Below are positions 10,370 through 20,939 of a DNA stretch of 64,000 nucleotides, one piece after another. How positions within the stretch are numbered: position 1 is the stretch's first letter; each line of letters begins with the position of its first letter. The stretch is from Alloascoidea africana. Lineage: Eukaryota > Ascomycota > Alloascoideomycetes > Alloascoideales > Alloascoideaceae. A program made the translations under genes and the position numbers. The notes beneath the pieces were generated by a model, which did no database searches, was not told the origin of the DNA, and saw only the letters and a program-made list of their open reading frames with translations. The stretch is taken from positions 1 through 64,000 of the forward strand of contig JAKTTT010000049.1 of the NCBI GenBank assembly GCA_030581615.1, read 5' to 3'.

Positions 10370-12070
10370 TTAAAAAATCCAGCCGATAAACTTTTCATAA
10401 AACCATTCAGCATCTCTTTTACCCTCTCTCGCAGCACGAACAGCAGCTTGCGAAGCCAAAAACAACTCCTCTTCTCGATCAATCTTGTCCTTACCTGTGT
10501 ACATATCAGCTTCCGAAGCCCTAACCCTTTCACTCTTTGTCACAAACTTGTACCCAAACAAAAGTATAAAGTAAAGTGGGATTCCAATATAACCAGTAAT
10601 GAAATTTTTGTAATCAAACTCACCGATGAAAACGGTAAAGTTTTTGATAATACTGATCACAATGCAGAATGCTAGAGCAACGTAGGTTCCGTAAGGTTGT
10701 AAAGGAGCAGTGTAAACAAGTTCTTTACGTAGGTTTTGGGCCTTAACAGCATTCATAAATCCAATGTGGGAGACCAGAAGTGAGACCCATGTGAGCAGAC
10801 CAAAGATGGAAACCATATTGACAAAATAACCAAAAACAGTGGTAGAGGAAGTGGAACAGTTCATGTAAGCCAAACAGCAAAATGCAGCAGAAAGGGCTAG
10901 GCAGTAAACGGGTACACCGTTTTTATTTGTGTAGGTTAGGATTCGAGGAGCTTTGCCGTTAACCGCGAGACCGTAGATTGTTCGAGTGGCAATGTATAAA
11001 TCTGAATTTGAAGCGGAAATAACAAAGATTAGAATACAGGCATTCATTACATGATCGAGACCATCGATCTTTGCGTTTTTAATTGCAACGACAAAGGGAG
11101 AAGCAGAAGCGGAGGTGCCACTTTTATTTGCGAAAACCAGACTTGGATCATCATAGGCAACACACATGCCCAAAAGTAGAACGGAGAGGCAGTAAAAGAT
11201 ACAGATTCGGTAGAAAGTCAATTTAATTGCCCTTGGGATATTTCTCCTAGGATTTTGGGCTTCACCAACAGTGACTCCGACTAATTCTGTGCCCAAATAT
11301 GCAAAAACAGCGGTGACGAAAACAGATGCAAAGGATACAAATTTGCCGGCTCCACCATGAATATGAACACCAGCAGAAGCCTTTGTATATTCTTTAAAAG
11401 CGCCTGGATCTTTCCAATATCGGAAGCCAAGTCTATCCTTTGTGGGACCACCGCCTAGAGCAAGAACGAGAAGAAGCATTATTAGGCCCAGAATCGTAAG
11501 AACTTTTAAAGTTGAGAGCCAAAATTCCAACTCGCCGAAAAACTTGACACCAAAGTAATTTATGATGACGATTAGAACAAAGATTATGGTTATCCAGACA
11601 CCAGGATTCACTCTTTCTCTCGAAATCCAGAATTGCATTACAAGAGCCGCTGCGGTGAGTTGGTTCGGACACACGATGATATATTTGAACCAGTATGTGT
11701 AACCTATGGCGAACCCCAGACACGGATCAACAAAGCGGGTAGCATAACCTGCGAAACCATCGGGAAGAGGTAGATAGGTTGCCATTTCACCAAGGGCACA
11801 CATAACCATGAAGACGATCATGCCAACGACCGAGTAGGCGATGAATATTGCAGCTGGGCCTGCTGTTGCAAGGGCCGAACCGGTGCCAATGACGAGGCCT
11901 GTGCCAATAGCACCGCCAATGGCAATCATACTGATGTGTCTGGCTTTCAAGTCTCTTTTCAAGGAGTGGTGAACATCGTCCTCGGTCGATTCCAACTTGT
12001 CGAGTTCGTAAACAGGCTGGAGATCGAAGCCAGGCCCCGTTTGCTTTTCAATGTCCGCTTTGCTGCTCAT
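10370..12070 (-). CDS. DIP5: Dicarboxylic amino acid permease (DIP5 type, 566 aa)
   Basis: A plasma-membrane proton symporter of the fungal YAT/AAP family; DIP5 members take up glutamate and aspartate. The protein follows yeast Dip5 closely: RKDLKARH-like RDLKARHISMIAIGGAIGTG entry, PNQLTAAALV, VNPGVWITI, GGGP, DRLGFRYW and DPGAFKEY, ending in EWFYEKFIGWIF (yeast ends EWFYEKFLGNIF). About twelve hydrophobic segments are visible. The ATG at 12070 is preferred over one 41 codons upstream because a TATA element at 12143-12150 lies between them. The C-terminal tail holds Lys residues that could be ubiquitinated, as in relatives. Its promoter is shared with the divergent KTR gene. Confidence 0.92.
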   Translation of the reverse strand: MSSKADIEKQTGPGFDLQPVYELDKLESTEDDVHHSLKRDLKARHISMIAIGGAIGTGLVIGTGSALATAGPAAIFIAYSVVGMIVFMVMCALGEMATYLPLPDGFAGYATRFVDPCLGFAIGYTYWFKYIIVCPNQLTAAALVMQFWISRERVNPGVWITIIFVLIVIINYFGVKFFGELEFWLSTLKVLTILGLIMLLLVLALGGGPTKDRLGFRYWKDPGAFKEYTKASAGVHIHGGAGKFVSFASVFVTAVFAYLGTELVGVTVGEAQNPRRNIPRAIKLTFYRICIFYCLSVLLLGMCVAYDDPSLVFANKSGTSASASPFVVAIKNAKIDGLDHVMNACILIFVISASNSDLYIATRTIYGLAVNGKAPRILTYTNKNGVPVYCLALSAAFCCLAYMNCSTSSTTVFGYFVNMVSIFGLLTWVSLLVSHIGFMNAVKAQNLRKELVYTAPLQPYGTYVALAFCIVISIIKNFTVFIGEFDYKNFITGYIGIPLYFILLFGYKFVTKSERVRASEADMYTGKDKIDREEELFLASQAAVRAAREGKRDAEWFYEKFIGWIF

Positions 12071-12142
12071 TAGGAGGAATTGGGAATTGTATTTCTCTGT
12101 ACGCCCTATGAACATCCCGAAACTAGGGGAACCTGGAGATGG

Positions 12143-12150
12143 TTTATATA
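12143..12150 (-). promoter_or_regulatory. TATA box of the DIP5-like gene
   Basis: TATATAAA on the minus strand, 73 bp upstream of the chosen ATG at 12070. It argues against the more upstream in-frame ATG at 12193. Confidence 0.6.
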
Positions 12151-13455
12151 GGTCCACCCACGAGTGGGGCAGGTCATACGAGATCGATGGCACGGCAGCA
12201 GAGCTCCAACCGCAGGCCGCAAAGAGACAAGGCTTCCACTATCTCTGGCCTCGTCGGGCGATATGGCACGCAAAAAGTGGCCGCCAAGAGGGAAGAATCA
12301 ACGCTTATCTTGTTCCTTTTGTGCAATTTTTTCCGATTCTGCGTGCGGATTCTGCGCAGAGTCGTCGATTAGGCCCCCCAGATCTGCGTGGGTCCAGCGC
12401 CTAATCGCCAGCGCCTACTCGCCAGCTCGGGTAAAATCGATTTCGGGACGGCTCAGATGGGGTTTCATTGAACGTATCTGAGTTCCATTTGCTTAGGATC
12501 TTGTTGCCTCCACTAGTGATCTATTCTTCTTTCTTGGTCTTTAGTACCGCGCACAGCGTGGGACCAAACAGCATGGGACCAAACAGCATGGGACCAAACA
12601 GCCCCTCCGGCCAGTCTACGAGACCCTACTGTTTGGCAGGGACCATCTATGCTTGCCCCATCGCCAAACAGGGCCCCCACGAAACCTCCATCTCTGGGCA
12701 GGGCGGCGGCAATTGGCGGTCTTCCTTGTGGAGCCGGCCTGTGGAGCTGGAGCGGCTTATAATCCAGCAGAGGCCATGGACCGCTGGACGTGCGAGGCGA
12801 TAATAAGAGCCCGCTTTGGAGTCCGATTGGCACTTTTGCTGGGGGTCCAACCGACCCCGGACTGCACTTCCCAGCGAGATGCGATCCCTGCTGGTCTCCA
12901 AAGCCAAAGAGCCCTTCTGCCTCCTCCAGCTGGTTCTCGGCTGCTCTTTTCCTCTCTTCCCGCGATGACCGCCAGGGCGATGGCCGCCAGGGCCAGCTTT
13001 CCCCGAGACCCCGACCTCCGAGAGAAACTCAGTGGCTTCTGTCTGACGCACTCGTGGAAGCGATAAAAAGACCGCGCCTGGCTGGCTCAGGGGTTCTCTT
13101 TCCGCCCACAGCAGCCCTCGCCGCCAGAACGCCAGCACGCCAGAACGCCAGAATGCCAGAACGCCCATACGGTGACCACTGGAACCACTGGAACCGCTGG
13201 AACCGCTGGAACCGCTGGAACCCCAAAAAGCACCCAGCTGGAGGCCTGGGCGTGCGAGCTTTTGTCGCCGGCTCTGGCGCTTGCAGGTGGAAAAGCTCAC
13301 CGCCCACCACCCTTTCTCTCGACCTTTAGTACCAGTTACGGTTTCCTGCTAGTGCTTCTCTTTCTTGACTACGTAGCCTCATCCGTCCCCGGTGTACCTT
13401 AAAACCTTTTTTTTATCTCCTCCTCCCTTTTTTCTTCCAAGCTACCACGCCGAGC
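12151..13455. repeat. GC-rich divergent promoter region with minisatellites
   Basis: This region lies between the divergent DIP5-like and KTR genes and is clearly richer in G and C than its surroundings by eye. It holds three copies of a 15-bp unit GCATGGGACCAAACA (about 12555-12600), an 8-bp unit CCAGAACG with variants (about 13124-13165), and five copies of a 9-bp unit (consensus AACCGCTGG, about 13175-13222). A Reb1-like CGGGTAA lies at 12428-12434. Long open frames on both strands here have repeat-driven composition and no domains. Confidence 0.7.
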
Positions 13456-14988
13456 ATGAATCTACTACGTTACTTCCGGAGGAAGCTGGCGCTTTCCGTG
13501 GTCCTGGTATTGGCGCTAGTTGGACTCGTTACCATCATTAACCACCTTTGGGATGGTGTCCTTGAAATTTCAAATGGCCTTGCGACAGCCCCCGACACCA
13601 CGGACAAGTTTGTCGAGCTTTTGAAGCACCAGGTCGCCGTCTTCCAGCATAAAGCAGATACAGACGCCGCCGATAAGAGCCATAATGGCAGCAAGGACTC
13701 GAAGCAGCAAGCGGATGGCGGCGAGAGCAAAGAAAAAGAAGAACCCGCTGCTCCTCCGCCTCCTGGTTTTGACCCTTCTTCAGTCACGATTGAAACTGAA
13801 TCCGCAACCGAGCGTGTGGAACGAAAGAGAAAAGAACAGAAAATCATCGACAAGTACGAGGCGATTTACAAGAAGAATGAGGATCTTTTTGACGCGATTC
13901 CCTATCCCAGACCCCAAACCAAGCTAAAAGTGTTGGCCGACAATGTCCAAATTAGAGAGGATATCGACTACTCCATACAGGCCAATGTCGATGCATATTC
14001 CCAACGTGAAAATGCCACTTTTATAAGTCTGGTTCGCAACAACGAGCTGGACGATATCGTGACCTCGATCAAGATCTACGAGGAGCGTTTCAACTCTTTT
14101 TTCCATTACGACTGGGTTTTTTTGAACGATGAAGAGTTCACCGACGAGTTCATCCGTCGGGTCTCGGAAGTTTGCAGTGGGAAAGTGCTATTTGGACTCA
14201 TACAACGTGACGAATGGAGCTATCCTGATTGGATTGACCAGACGAAAGCTGCCGAAGCGCGCTTCAAAATGAAGCAAGCAGAAATCATTTACGGCGATTC
14301 TGTGTCTTATCGCCACATGTGTCGGTACCAATCGGGCTTTTTCTGGAGACACCCCTTGATGAACAACTACAAGTGGTACTGGAGAGTTGAGCCCCAGACC
14401 AAAATCATGTGTGATATTACCTACGATATCTTCACTTTTATGCGAGAGAACAAAAAAAGATACGCTTTCACCTTATCCCAGCCCGAGTATCTCGCCACGG
14501 TCGAAACCCTGTGGGGATCCACCTTGGACTTTCTCAAGTCGAACTTCCCCCAGCATCTTCCGCAGGCGAACCGCAAAAACAACCTGGTCGGCTTTGTGTC
14601 CAACGACGAAGGAGAAACTTATAATGGTTGCCATTTCTGGTCCAACTTTGAAATTGCAGATCTCGACTTTTGGCGAGAAGACGAGTACTCGAATTACTTT
14701 GACCATCTCGACAAGAGTGGTGGCTTTTTCTACGAGAGATGGGGGGATGCTCCAATCCATTCCATAGCCGCTGCCCTATTTTTGGATAGATCCGAGGTCC
14801 ACATGTTTAACGACTTTGCCTATTTCCATTTCCCTAATCATCAATGTCCTCTGGATGAGCAGATATTGCTCAAAAATAGATGCCATTGTGATGGACCGGA
14901 TGTCAGTTTTGCCAGTTGGAGTTGTATTCCGGCATATTATAAAGAGTTTGGATACAAGATACCAGAGGTTCCTGAAGAAAACAAATAA
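13456..14988 (+). CDS. Alpha-1,2-mannosyltransferase, KRE2/KTR family (510 aa)
   Basis: A Golgi type II membrane enzyme (GT15) that adds alpha-1,2-mannose from GDP-mannose to O- or N-linked glycans. There is a short cytosolic start, a single membrane anchor at about residues 12-32, a charged stem to about 150, then the catalytic domain. Family blocks seen are ENATFISLVRN, YWRVEP, CHFWSNFEIADLDFW, GGFFYERWGDAPIHSIA and HFPNHQCP. The WRVEP Glu/Asp region and the FFYERWGDAP block, which bind Mn and donor in the family, are intact. Length is usual for the family. The ATG at 13456 places the anchor correctly. Which KTR paralogue it matches cannot be decided by eye. Confidence 0.92.
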   Translation: MNLLRYFRRKLALSVVLVLALVGLVTIINHLWDGVLEISNGLATAPDTTDKFVELLKHQVAVFQHKADTDAADKSHNGSKDSKQQADGGESKEKEEPAAPPPPGFDPSSVTIETESATERVERKRKEQKIIDKYEAIYKKNEDLFDAIPYPRPQTKLKVLADNVQIREDIDYSIQANVDAYSQRENATFISLVRNNELDDIVTSIKIYEERFNSFFHYDWVFLNDEEFTDEFIRRVSEVCSGKVLFGLIQRDEWSYPDWIDQTKAAEARFKMKQAEIIYGDSVSYRHMCRYQSGFFWRHPLMNNYKWYWRVEPQTKIMCDITYDIFTFMRENKKRYAFTLSQPEYLATVETLWGSTLDFLKSNFPQHLPQANRKNNLVGFVSNDEGETYNGCHFWSNFEIADLDFWREDEYSNYFDHLDKSGGFFYERWGDAPIHSIAAALFLDRSEVHMFNDFAYFHFPNHQCPLDEQILLKNRCHCDGPDVSFASWSCIPAYYKEFGYKIPEVPEENK

Positions 14989-15446
14989 CCAAATCCAAAT
15001 CCAAGAATTTTGCTTTGGTCCTAATCATCATCATCATCATTATATGACTGCTTTATAGAACCCCAGGACCAATAAATGAAATATAGAGTTGCGATTTCCT
15101 ACATCTCATTCCCCTTCCCTTACCTTACCTTCATTGGTTTTTTTTTTTTTTTATTTGCCCCTCCTCCCCCCATTGTGCCAAAATAGGTCAAGACGTTTAA
15201 TTATTCCCATGTCTATTGAAAGGTTACATAGTTTCTCATTCAGTCTTTGATTGTTTATGAATTTGGGCCTGGTTTTCCTCTATTTTTTTTGTTCTATATA
15301 TATATTCTTTTTGTTTAGTTTGTCTCCCTCCCGACTTGGTATACCTGGGAAACCGGCCGGCCAGTAGTGTGTTAATTCTAGCTATTATTAGTTACCTGTA
15401 ATTGAAAGAAACGAAAAATGGCATGGATAATCGCCAACTTGCAATC
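14989..15446. other. Intergenic between convergent genes
   Basis: AT-rich 3' flanks of the KTR gene and of the AhpD-like gene, including T-rich runs and a TATATATAT stretch near 15295. No gene was recognised. Confidence 0.5.
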
Positions 15447-16241
15447 TCATATACTGATAACTTGTTGTCTCCATTGCACACCACACCAGGAGGAAATGGT
15501 TATTGCGAGATCCCGCGTGCTTCGAATCTCCTCCATCGTGGCTCCATTGTTCAACGCTCCTCTCAAGTGTCCCTTGAGTTGGGGATTCACGTCCAAGGGC
15601 ACCAACGAGGATATCGCCATGAGACTCGTTTCACGCGCACCGAGCACGTCTGAAAACGACAGCAACGGCGAATAAATGTGATCAAGGGCATATTTCTCAA
15701 GATCCGGATATGCCTCCGACATCTGGGTCCGCACCCGTTCCGCTACTTTGCCGTAGACCTGGTTGAAGAACGATGCTCCCACTGCTCCTGCTGCTGCTGC
15801 TGCTGAGCACACCGGCTCCGGTCCCGACCCCCGGTCGCTCTGCTCTGAATCAGAGGGGAAAGGGCGTAGCGCAGTCGCTTCTTTCAACTCGCAAGGCGTC
15901 ACTTTCCCGAGAGCCATGAGCGCGTTGATTGCCCTTGGCATGCCTCCCAGCGACGACCCTTTGAGAATCGCTTCTCTCATCCTCTGGGCTATCCGTAGTT
16001 GTTGTTGAAACACGAATGGGTCCGAAGACGCTGTTGCAGGGACCAGGTTATCGAACAACTCTAGATCCTGTTCAGCGCTAGACGGACCAAGTTGTGAGAG
16101 AGCATACTTGAACACTGTTGGGACCTCTTCTGCTCGGTTGCAAATGGTCAGAGTGGCCGCTGCTATATAGTACCAGTCTTCCTCGAGGTGAGGTGTCGCT
16201 TGTAACTGAGCGAGTCTTGAAACTGTTAACACTCGATCCAT
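15447..16241 (-). CDS. AhpD-like/carboxymuconolactone decarboxylase-fold protein 1 (264 aa)
   Basis: The C-terminal half has the CMD/AhpD signature: a helix block KGSSLGGMPRAINALM at about residues 95-110, and later HLRGALNNGATMEEIRS at about 230-245. No CxxC or CxxxxxxH redox pair is visible at the usual active-site place, so peroxidase-type chemistry cannot be assumed. The middle carries a low-complexity Ala/Ser/Glu insert around 135-165. It is a tandem paralogue of the gene at 16897-17700 on the same strand. Yeast Pxp2 is a peroxisomal member of this fold, but no PTS1 is seen here (the end is VISI). The function is unknown. Confidence 0.75.
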   Translation of the reverse strand: MDRVLTVSRLAQLQATPHLEEDWYYIAAATLTICNRAEEVPTVFKYALSQLGPSSAEQDLELFDNLVPATASSDPFVFQQQLRIAQRMREAILKGSSLGGMPRAINALMALGKVTPCELKEATALRPFPSDSEQSDRGSGPEPVCSAAAAAGAVGASFFNQVYGKVAERVRTQMSEAYPDLEKYALDHIYSPLLSFSDVLGARETSLMAISSLVPLDVNPQLKGHLRGALNNGATMEEIRSTRDLAITISSWCGVQWRQQVISI

Positions 16242-16896
16242 TCCCCTGTATCAGTTTTAAGAGAGAGAAAAAAAGTTCTTTCTGTCCTGTTGAAGTGCAC
16301 CTGCTCCTGTTTAATATCACAACATGTTGAGCAGATCTCCCAGGTTTCTGCTGTATGGATGATGATGAATTGCTTCCTGGGGCCCCCAACAAGCGAAAAA
16401 GCGAAAAAGCGTTGGCTCCTGGGATCCAAAACTGCTGGGCTCTTTACCTATGCCATGTTGACAGCAAGTCCCTGGAATGGTCGAAACTGGGGTCTGTTAA
16501 TACTGGAATGCTTTGCCAGAGTCACCAACAATCGCTTTGGTCTCTGAGTAATGGCACGGTCTCTATCGTTTAATCTTAACAGATTCAAACGGTGAGAATA
16601 TATATAGTTGTAACTACAAGAGGTCCAGATTCGTTCACTCTAATCTCAGCCTATGATTTGATCTTACACAAACGTCAGATCACTGGTAGAGACACTAGCC
16701 AATAGCACCTATGCATTTGTTTAGCGAGAACTTCACGTTAATCATCACATACAGTAACACCAACACACTGTGAACAAACTGGGTTAAGCGTTCAAACACA
16801 GGCACCTTTACAACTCTGGTCTACCATTTCTCTTAATCTACATTGCTAAACACTTGAATATGGGAATTTTCTTCAATCTACACATCCTAGCTGTCT
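16242..16896. other. Intergenic between tandem AhpD-like genes
   Basis: This holds the promoter of the downstream paralogue and the 3' flank of the other. A TATATATA run lies near 16597. No other feature was recognised. Confidence 0.5.
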
Positions 16897-17700
16897 CTAA
16901 TCCAAAGTCGCAACAGAACCTTTAAACTTGACCCCAGCCAAAGTGGATACCTTTATGATAAGCTCTCGCACTGCAAGTGCTTCCTCTTTACTGGCCCCGT
17001 TGTTCACAAGTCCCTTGAGGTGTCCACTAACCTCGTACTCAGCATCCTGTGGGATCAAAGAACCAACGATAACTGCGCTTGATTCCTTTGCACTCAAAAT
17101 CTCTGTAAATGAAAGCAGAGGTACATAGACCTGGTAAAAAGCGTATTGAATTAGATCGGGATAACTAGAACCGAGTAAATCCCAGGCAAAGTTGGCATTA
17201 TTGGCGTAAATCGTTTCAAAAAGCTTTCGACCTTGGGCCACATCATTCTCATCTAATTTTTGCTTTCTATGTGGTTTTTTATCTTGAAACTCGGGTGGTG
17301 TGAAACTATTGAGATAGATTAGGGAATTGATCGATCTTGGTAAACCAAATAGTCCTGCCCCTTTAAGTACAGCGTCTTTGGTCTTTCGCACAATTTCAAA
17401 TTGCTTTGCTGAGATTTCCGGATCAGTAGCGGCCACGAGTTTCGCATTTAAATCAAAAGAGCTTGGGTCCGCTGTTGGATTCGCGACTTTCCAAAAAGCA
17501 TACTTGTAAACAATACTGGCTGCACCAAATTCACCAACCGCAGTGAAAGACGTTGCAGCGATAAAGTACCATGAATCCTCAACCAACGGAGTAGTACTCA
17601 ATTCTTGGAGAATTTCCCTTGTCAAGTAGGTTGCTTTCGGAACCTGTTTAATATCCTGCTCCAAATTGTGCAAGCCGATCTTCCCAGAGGTTTCTGTCAT
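16897..17700 (-). CDS. AhpD-like/carboxymuconolactone decarboxylase-fold protein 2 (267 aa)
   Basis: A paralogue of the neighbouring gene, with aligned blocks EDSWYFIAA, KGAGLFGLPRSINSL and HLKGLVNNGASKEEALAVR. It lacks the Ala-rich insert of gene 1. The ends LAGVKFKGSVATLD and WCGVQWRQQVISI align between the two. No CxxC pair or PTS1 is seen. The family includes decarboxylases, peroxidases and many uncharacterised fungal proteins, so the substrate is unknown. The two genes are a tandem duplication on one strand, separated by 655 bases. Confidence 0.78.
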   Translation of the reverse strand: MTETSGKIGLHNLEQDIKQVPKATYLTREILQELSTTPLVEDSWYFIAATSFTAVGEFGAASIVYKYAFWKVANPTADPSSFDLNAKLVAATDPEISAKQFEIVRKTKDAVLKGAGLFGLPRSINSLIYLNSFTPPEFQDKKPHRKQKLDENDVAQGRKLFETIYANNANFAWDLLGSSYPDLIQYAFYQVYVPLLSFTEILSAKESSAVIVGSLIPQDAEYEVSGHLKGLVNNGASKEEALAVRELIIKVSTLAGVKFKGSVATLD

Positions 17701-19224
17701 GTTTGATACTGGATTTTTGTATTGGACAACAACAAAAAAAAAACAATTGAAAAAGTAATGCCTTTATAAATGTATTTCTTTGGTTGCTGGATTTGTGAAG
17801 AAAAGACATGTTTATAATTGCTCTCCCTCCAGTGAACACGCCTACCCCGAAAGGTCCAGATCGGACTTGTAGATAAGTCATGTACCATCAAAAGCTTAAT
17901 TAATCATGATCTAGAAGAAAGTGAAACCAAAAAAGCCAAAAAAACAATAGGAATTGGCTAATTGGCTCCGTTAATGACCGACGATCCGGTGATTCCTCAG
18001 TAAGAAACACCAATATGGCATGATGAACAAGTGTTTCCCCAATGCAATGGCTTTTAAGTAAGAATAGAAACGATAGGTTGGGAAGGTTCGCCGGCAAGTT
18101 CGTCTCGGAGTTTAAAGGATGCTGCTCATCGCCGCGGAACAAACGTTGATGGTAACTCTAACCTCGAGAATCATTCATTACTAAGTATAATGGGTTGGCA
18201 AAAATCAACAAGTCTAGCGGTTTTTCCGAAACTAATTGATTGGCGTATTATACTTTATAGGCTGGATTTAAAGACATTCAGTAGAGAAAAGTCCACTTTT
18301 GAAATGGAAAATATCCTAGTCACCAAACTTGGCCTTGGCCAAATCGTATAGCCTACAAAATTACCAGTTAATTGGTTTGATCTACCCCATATGAAAACGA
18401 ATCTACAAGTACACGCTTTTGATCTTATTCCCCCTGGTGATCATCATCGTAGTGTAGCAACCAAACCAAAACCATGAGTTGCCCTAGAATTGGGAGCGAA
18501 CACTGGAGGTAAACAAGCAAGTAAACCACTTGCAGCTTCTACTTGAAATCTCGCAAACTTTTACCTAGGTCTTTAGCCGGTCAATTCCTTCACGGATTAA
18601 AAAAAAAAAAAGCAAATCCAATTAAGCTCCTCCTAGATTTGCCCCTTTTTTCAGATACGAAATGTTTACGTGGTTAGATACTACAGGCACAGTAAGATAA
18701 GCCCAACTCTTTTTGTGTCTGTTATGGGAATTTACCAGTGGCTGAGACCTTGACCACGGATCAGTACAAAAAGAAATGTTCCAACCCCTTTTAGATGATT
18801 TGTCAAGAATGTCGTGGTTTTTGTTTATTGCACGTTCATATCACAAGTCTTGAAAAAGAGAATGGTTTTTACTCAGGCCGATATGCACAAGATCGCCATG
18901 GGTAAAACAAGGACAGAGCTGATTTTCTGTGTTTGTCTCCATCTCGTCCATCCAATCCTGTGCAATTTCTCGATTATTAATTGTACATCGCATCGACCCT
19001 AGTTTTTTGCCCCTGGGTTTGCCTTAGGAGACAAAACAGTAGCGCTGATTAAATGAACCACCAATCGATCTGTCCTTTGGGGAATTTCCCTCCATATTCC
19101 GCCCTGCACGTGACGCTGCGTGAAGTTGTTGATTTGCATGTTCGTCTGATTTATGTAGGCATCGCACCATTCTGGCGAGTAGACACTTTTCTTTTCACAG
19201 TTCTGTGGCGATTTCATCATCAAC
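17701..19224. other. Divergent intergenic region (1.5 kb)
   Basis: This lies between the divergent AhpD-like gene 2 and SFH5. No open frame with recognisable content was seen. There is a poly-A stretch at about 18600-18612. It presumably holds both promoters. Confidence 0.5.
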
Positions 19225-20265
19225 ATGTCCAAAGTTCAGGAGACAGATTCGGAGACAAAGACAAAGACTCCTTTAGAGGAGTTTATCGCAGTATTGCCAG
19301 AAATTGTGAAAAAAGCGGGTTATAGCGAGCTATGGGGTTATCCTCTTGTTCCAATCGCGGATTTCAAAGGCCCCAAGAGGAATCAATTTGACTACTCTGA
19401 GACTGTTCGAGACACGTTTCTGAAAAAGTTTTTGAAAGCCAATAAGGATGACCTTGTCAAATCCAGGGACCAACTGGAAAAAACTTTGGAATGGCGTAAA
19501 GAGTTTGATCCTATCAGTACAATGTTTGAAAAACACGACCCTAAATTTGACACGTTGGGCGCCCTCAGTCTGTTTGGTGAGAAAAATACGCGCGTTGTCA
19601 CTTGGAACATCTATGGTTCTGTTCCTGATCCCAAGGTACTGTTTGAGAATTTGGAAGAGTTTCTAAGATGGAGAATTGCACTTATGGAGAAAGGTGTCTT
19701 GTTACTGGATTTTACAGACACAAATGAGGAAACAATCCCCTTCACGCAATACATGATTCAAGTCCACGACTATATGAACATTTCCATGTTCAGAGTAGAC
19801 CCTGTTATCAAGAGATCCACAAAAGAGGTGATTCGAATCTTTTCATCGTACTATCCTGAACTCTTGAGCCATAAATATTTCGTGAATGTTAATTACTTTA
19901 TGAGTCTTCTCTTCAGCTTTGCCAAACTTGCCCTACCAACTGAAACCACCAGAAAATTTCACGTTCTTTACGAAGGAAAAGAGCTCGTCACGGATCTTGG
20001 TGATTGGGTTCCTGTTCAATACGGCGGTAAAGAAGGGAATAAAACGTTACAGGAGGGAAACGTTATTGCAGAGGCTAAAGTTTCTGAAATTTCAAAAGAG
20101 TTGAAGGAAACTCCCGGTGGAACGGATGAGGATGAGGAATCAGATGAGGAATCAGTAGATGGGGATAAGGATGCGGTAGAGGATATAACCAAGAAAAGCG
20201 AGACCAAGTCAAAGATTGATACTGTGACCAAAGAACAAACAATGAATCCCGATACTGTGGACTAG
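19225..20265 (+). CDS. SFH5: Sfh5, Sec14-like phosphatidylinositol transfer/haem-binding protein (346 aa)
   Basis: A CRAL-TRIO (Sec14) domain protein. Yeast Sfh5 is a non-canonical Sec14 protein that binds haem and has been linked to phosphatidylinositol exchange at the ER. Matching blocks are ELWGYPLVP (about 36-44), LEWRKEFDP, VTWNIYGSV, RIALMEKGVLLLDFTD, TQYMIQVHDY, YYPELLSHKYFVNVNYFM, TTRKFHVL and QYGGK. The tail after about residue 285 is acidic and disordered. The ATG at 19225 gives a start comparable to yeast. The chosen ATG is preceded by about 1.5 kb of noncoding DNA. Confidence 0.9.
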   Translation: MSKVQETDSETKTKTPLEEFIAVLPEIVKKAGYSELWGYPLVPIADFKGPKRNQFDYSETVRDTFLKKFLKANKDDLVKSRDQLEKTLEWRKEFDPISTMFEKHDPKFDTLGALSLFGEKNTRVVTWNIYGSVPDPKVLFENLEEFLRWRIALMEKGVLLLDFTDTNEETIPFTQYMIQVHDYMNISMFRVDPVIKRSTKEVIRIFSSYYPELLSHKYFVNVNYFMSLLFSFAKLALPTETTRKFHVLYEGKELVTDLGDWVPVQYGGKEGNKTLQEGNVIAEAKVSEISKELKETPGGTDEDEESDEESVDGDKDAVEDITKKSETKSKIDTVTKEQTMNPDTVD

Positions 20266-20939
20266 TTTTAAATTGTTGGTTTTTTCGATTTTTTATGCTG
20301 CTTTTTATAGACACAGTTTGTGCTTTTCTTTGCCTCCTTTATTTCTTAATTTGTGATTCTTGACTTTTTCTAAGGTTTTTTAAATATTGGTAGAAGTTGA
20401 AAGATGTAAAAACCTAGTATGAAAGTTATCAGGGGCACAGTATTCCAAAAAAAACGTAGTAAAATTAGCTGATTCTTTGAGTCTCTGATCTGATTTTAGT
20501 ACTGCACACAAAAGGCATAGCGAATCCCCGATATAGAAATAACCAGAGCTTATAGATCAATCTCAATTGGCATTGATTTTTCATAAAGCTCAAGCTCAGC
20601 TTTTCCTGTTGCTTTCAGTCAGCATCCCGCGGATCTTCCTTGAGTGATTCCAGAAGGTTTGAAAAACATCAACACACTCTCTGAAACAACCAATGCTCGG
20701 TCACCAGCTCCATCGCCACCACCGTTATTTGAACATGTGCTCGTAATTTATGTGCTTGTTGTTTTATCTCCATCCGCCGAATTCCAGCGGTGTCTTTTGC
20801 CAGAGCATATTGAGATGGCAAGCGCTGCGTGGTGTAGGCTTCATCTAAATGTACCGTCTTCGTCATCTGATAATGGTGTAATATCCATTATGAGCGGTGT
20901 ATTGAACATTGTGTCTTCTCGTCAATTCGCTCTATGAAG
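20266..20939. other. Intergenic region
   Basis: This is the 3' flank of SFH5 followed by a moderately GC-balanced stretch at 20590-20940. A 97-codon frame at 20644-20937 has no recognisable domain. The stretch sits directly 5' of the RNase P-like motifs described separately. Confidence 0.4.

Noticed and set aside
10021-10533. 170-codon minus-strand ORF beside the DIP5 3' end
   Set aside because: It is the antisense/other-frame shadow of the permease C-terminus plus its 3' flank.
12071-12193. 41-codon N-terminal extension of the permease
   Set aside because: It would start upstream of a good TATA box, and the extension does not resemble Dip5.
12647-13329. Overlapping long ORFs on both strands (up to 217 codons)
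   Set aside because: They coincide with GC-rich minisatellites that keep several frames open at once; the peptides are repeat-encoded and share no family.
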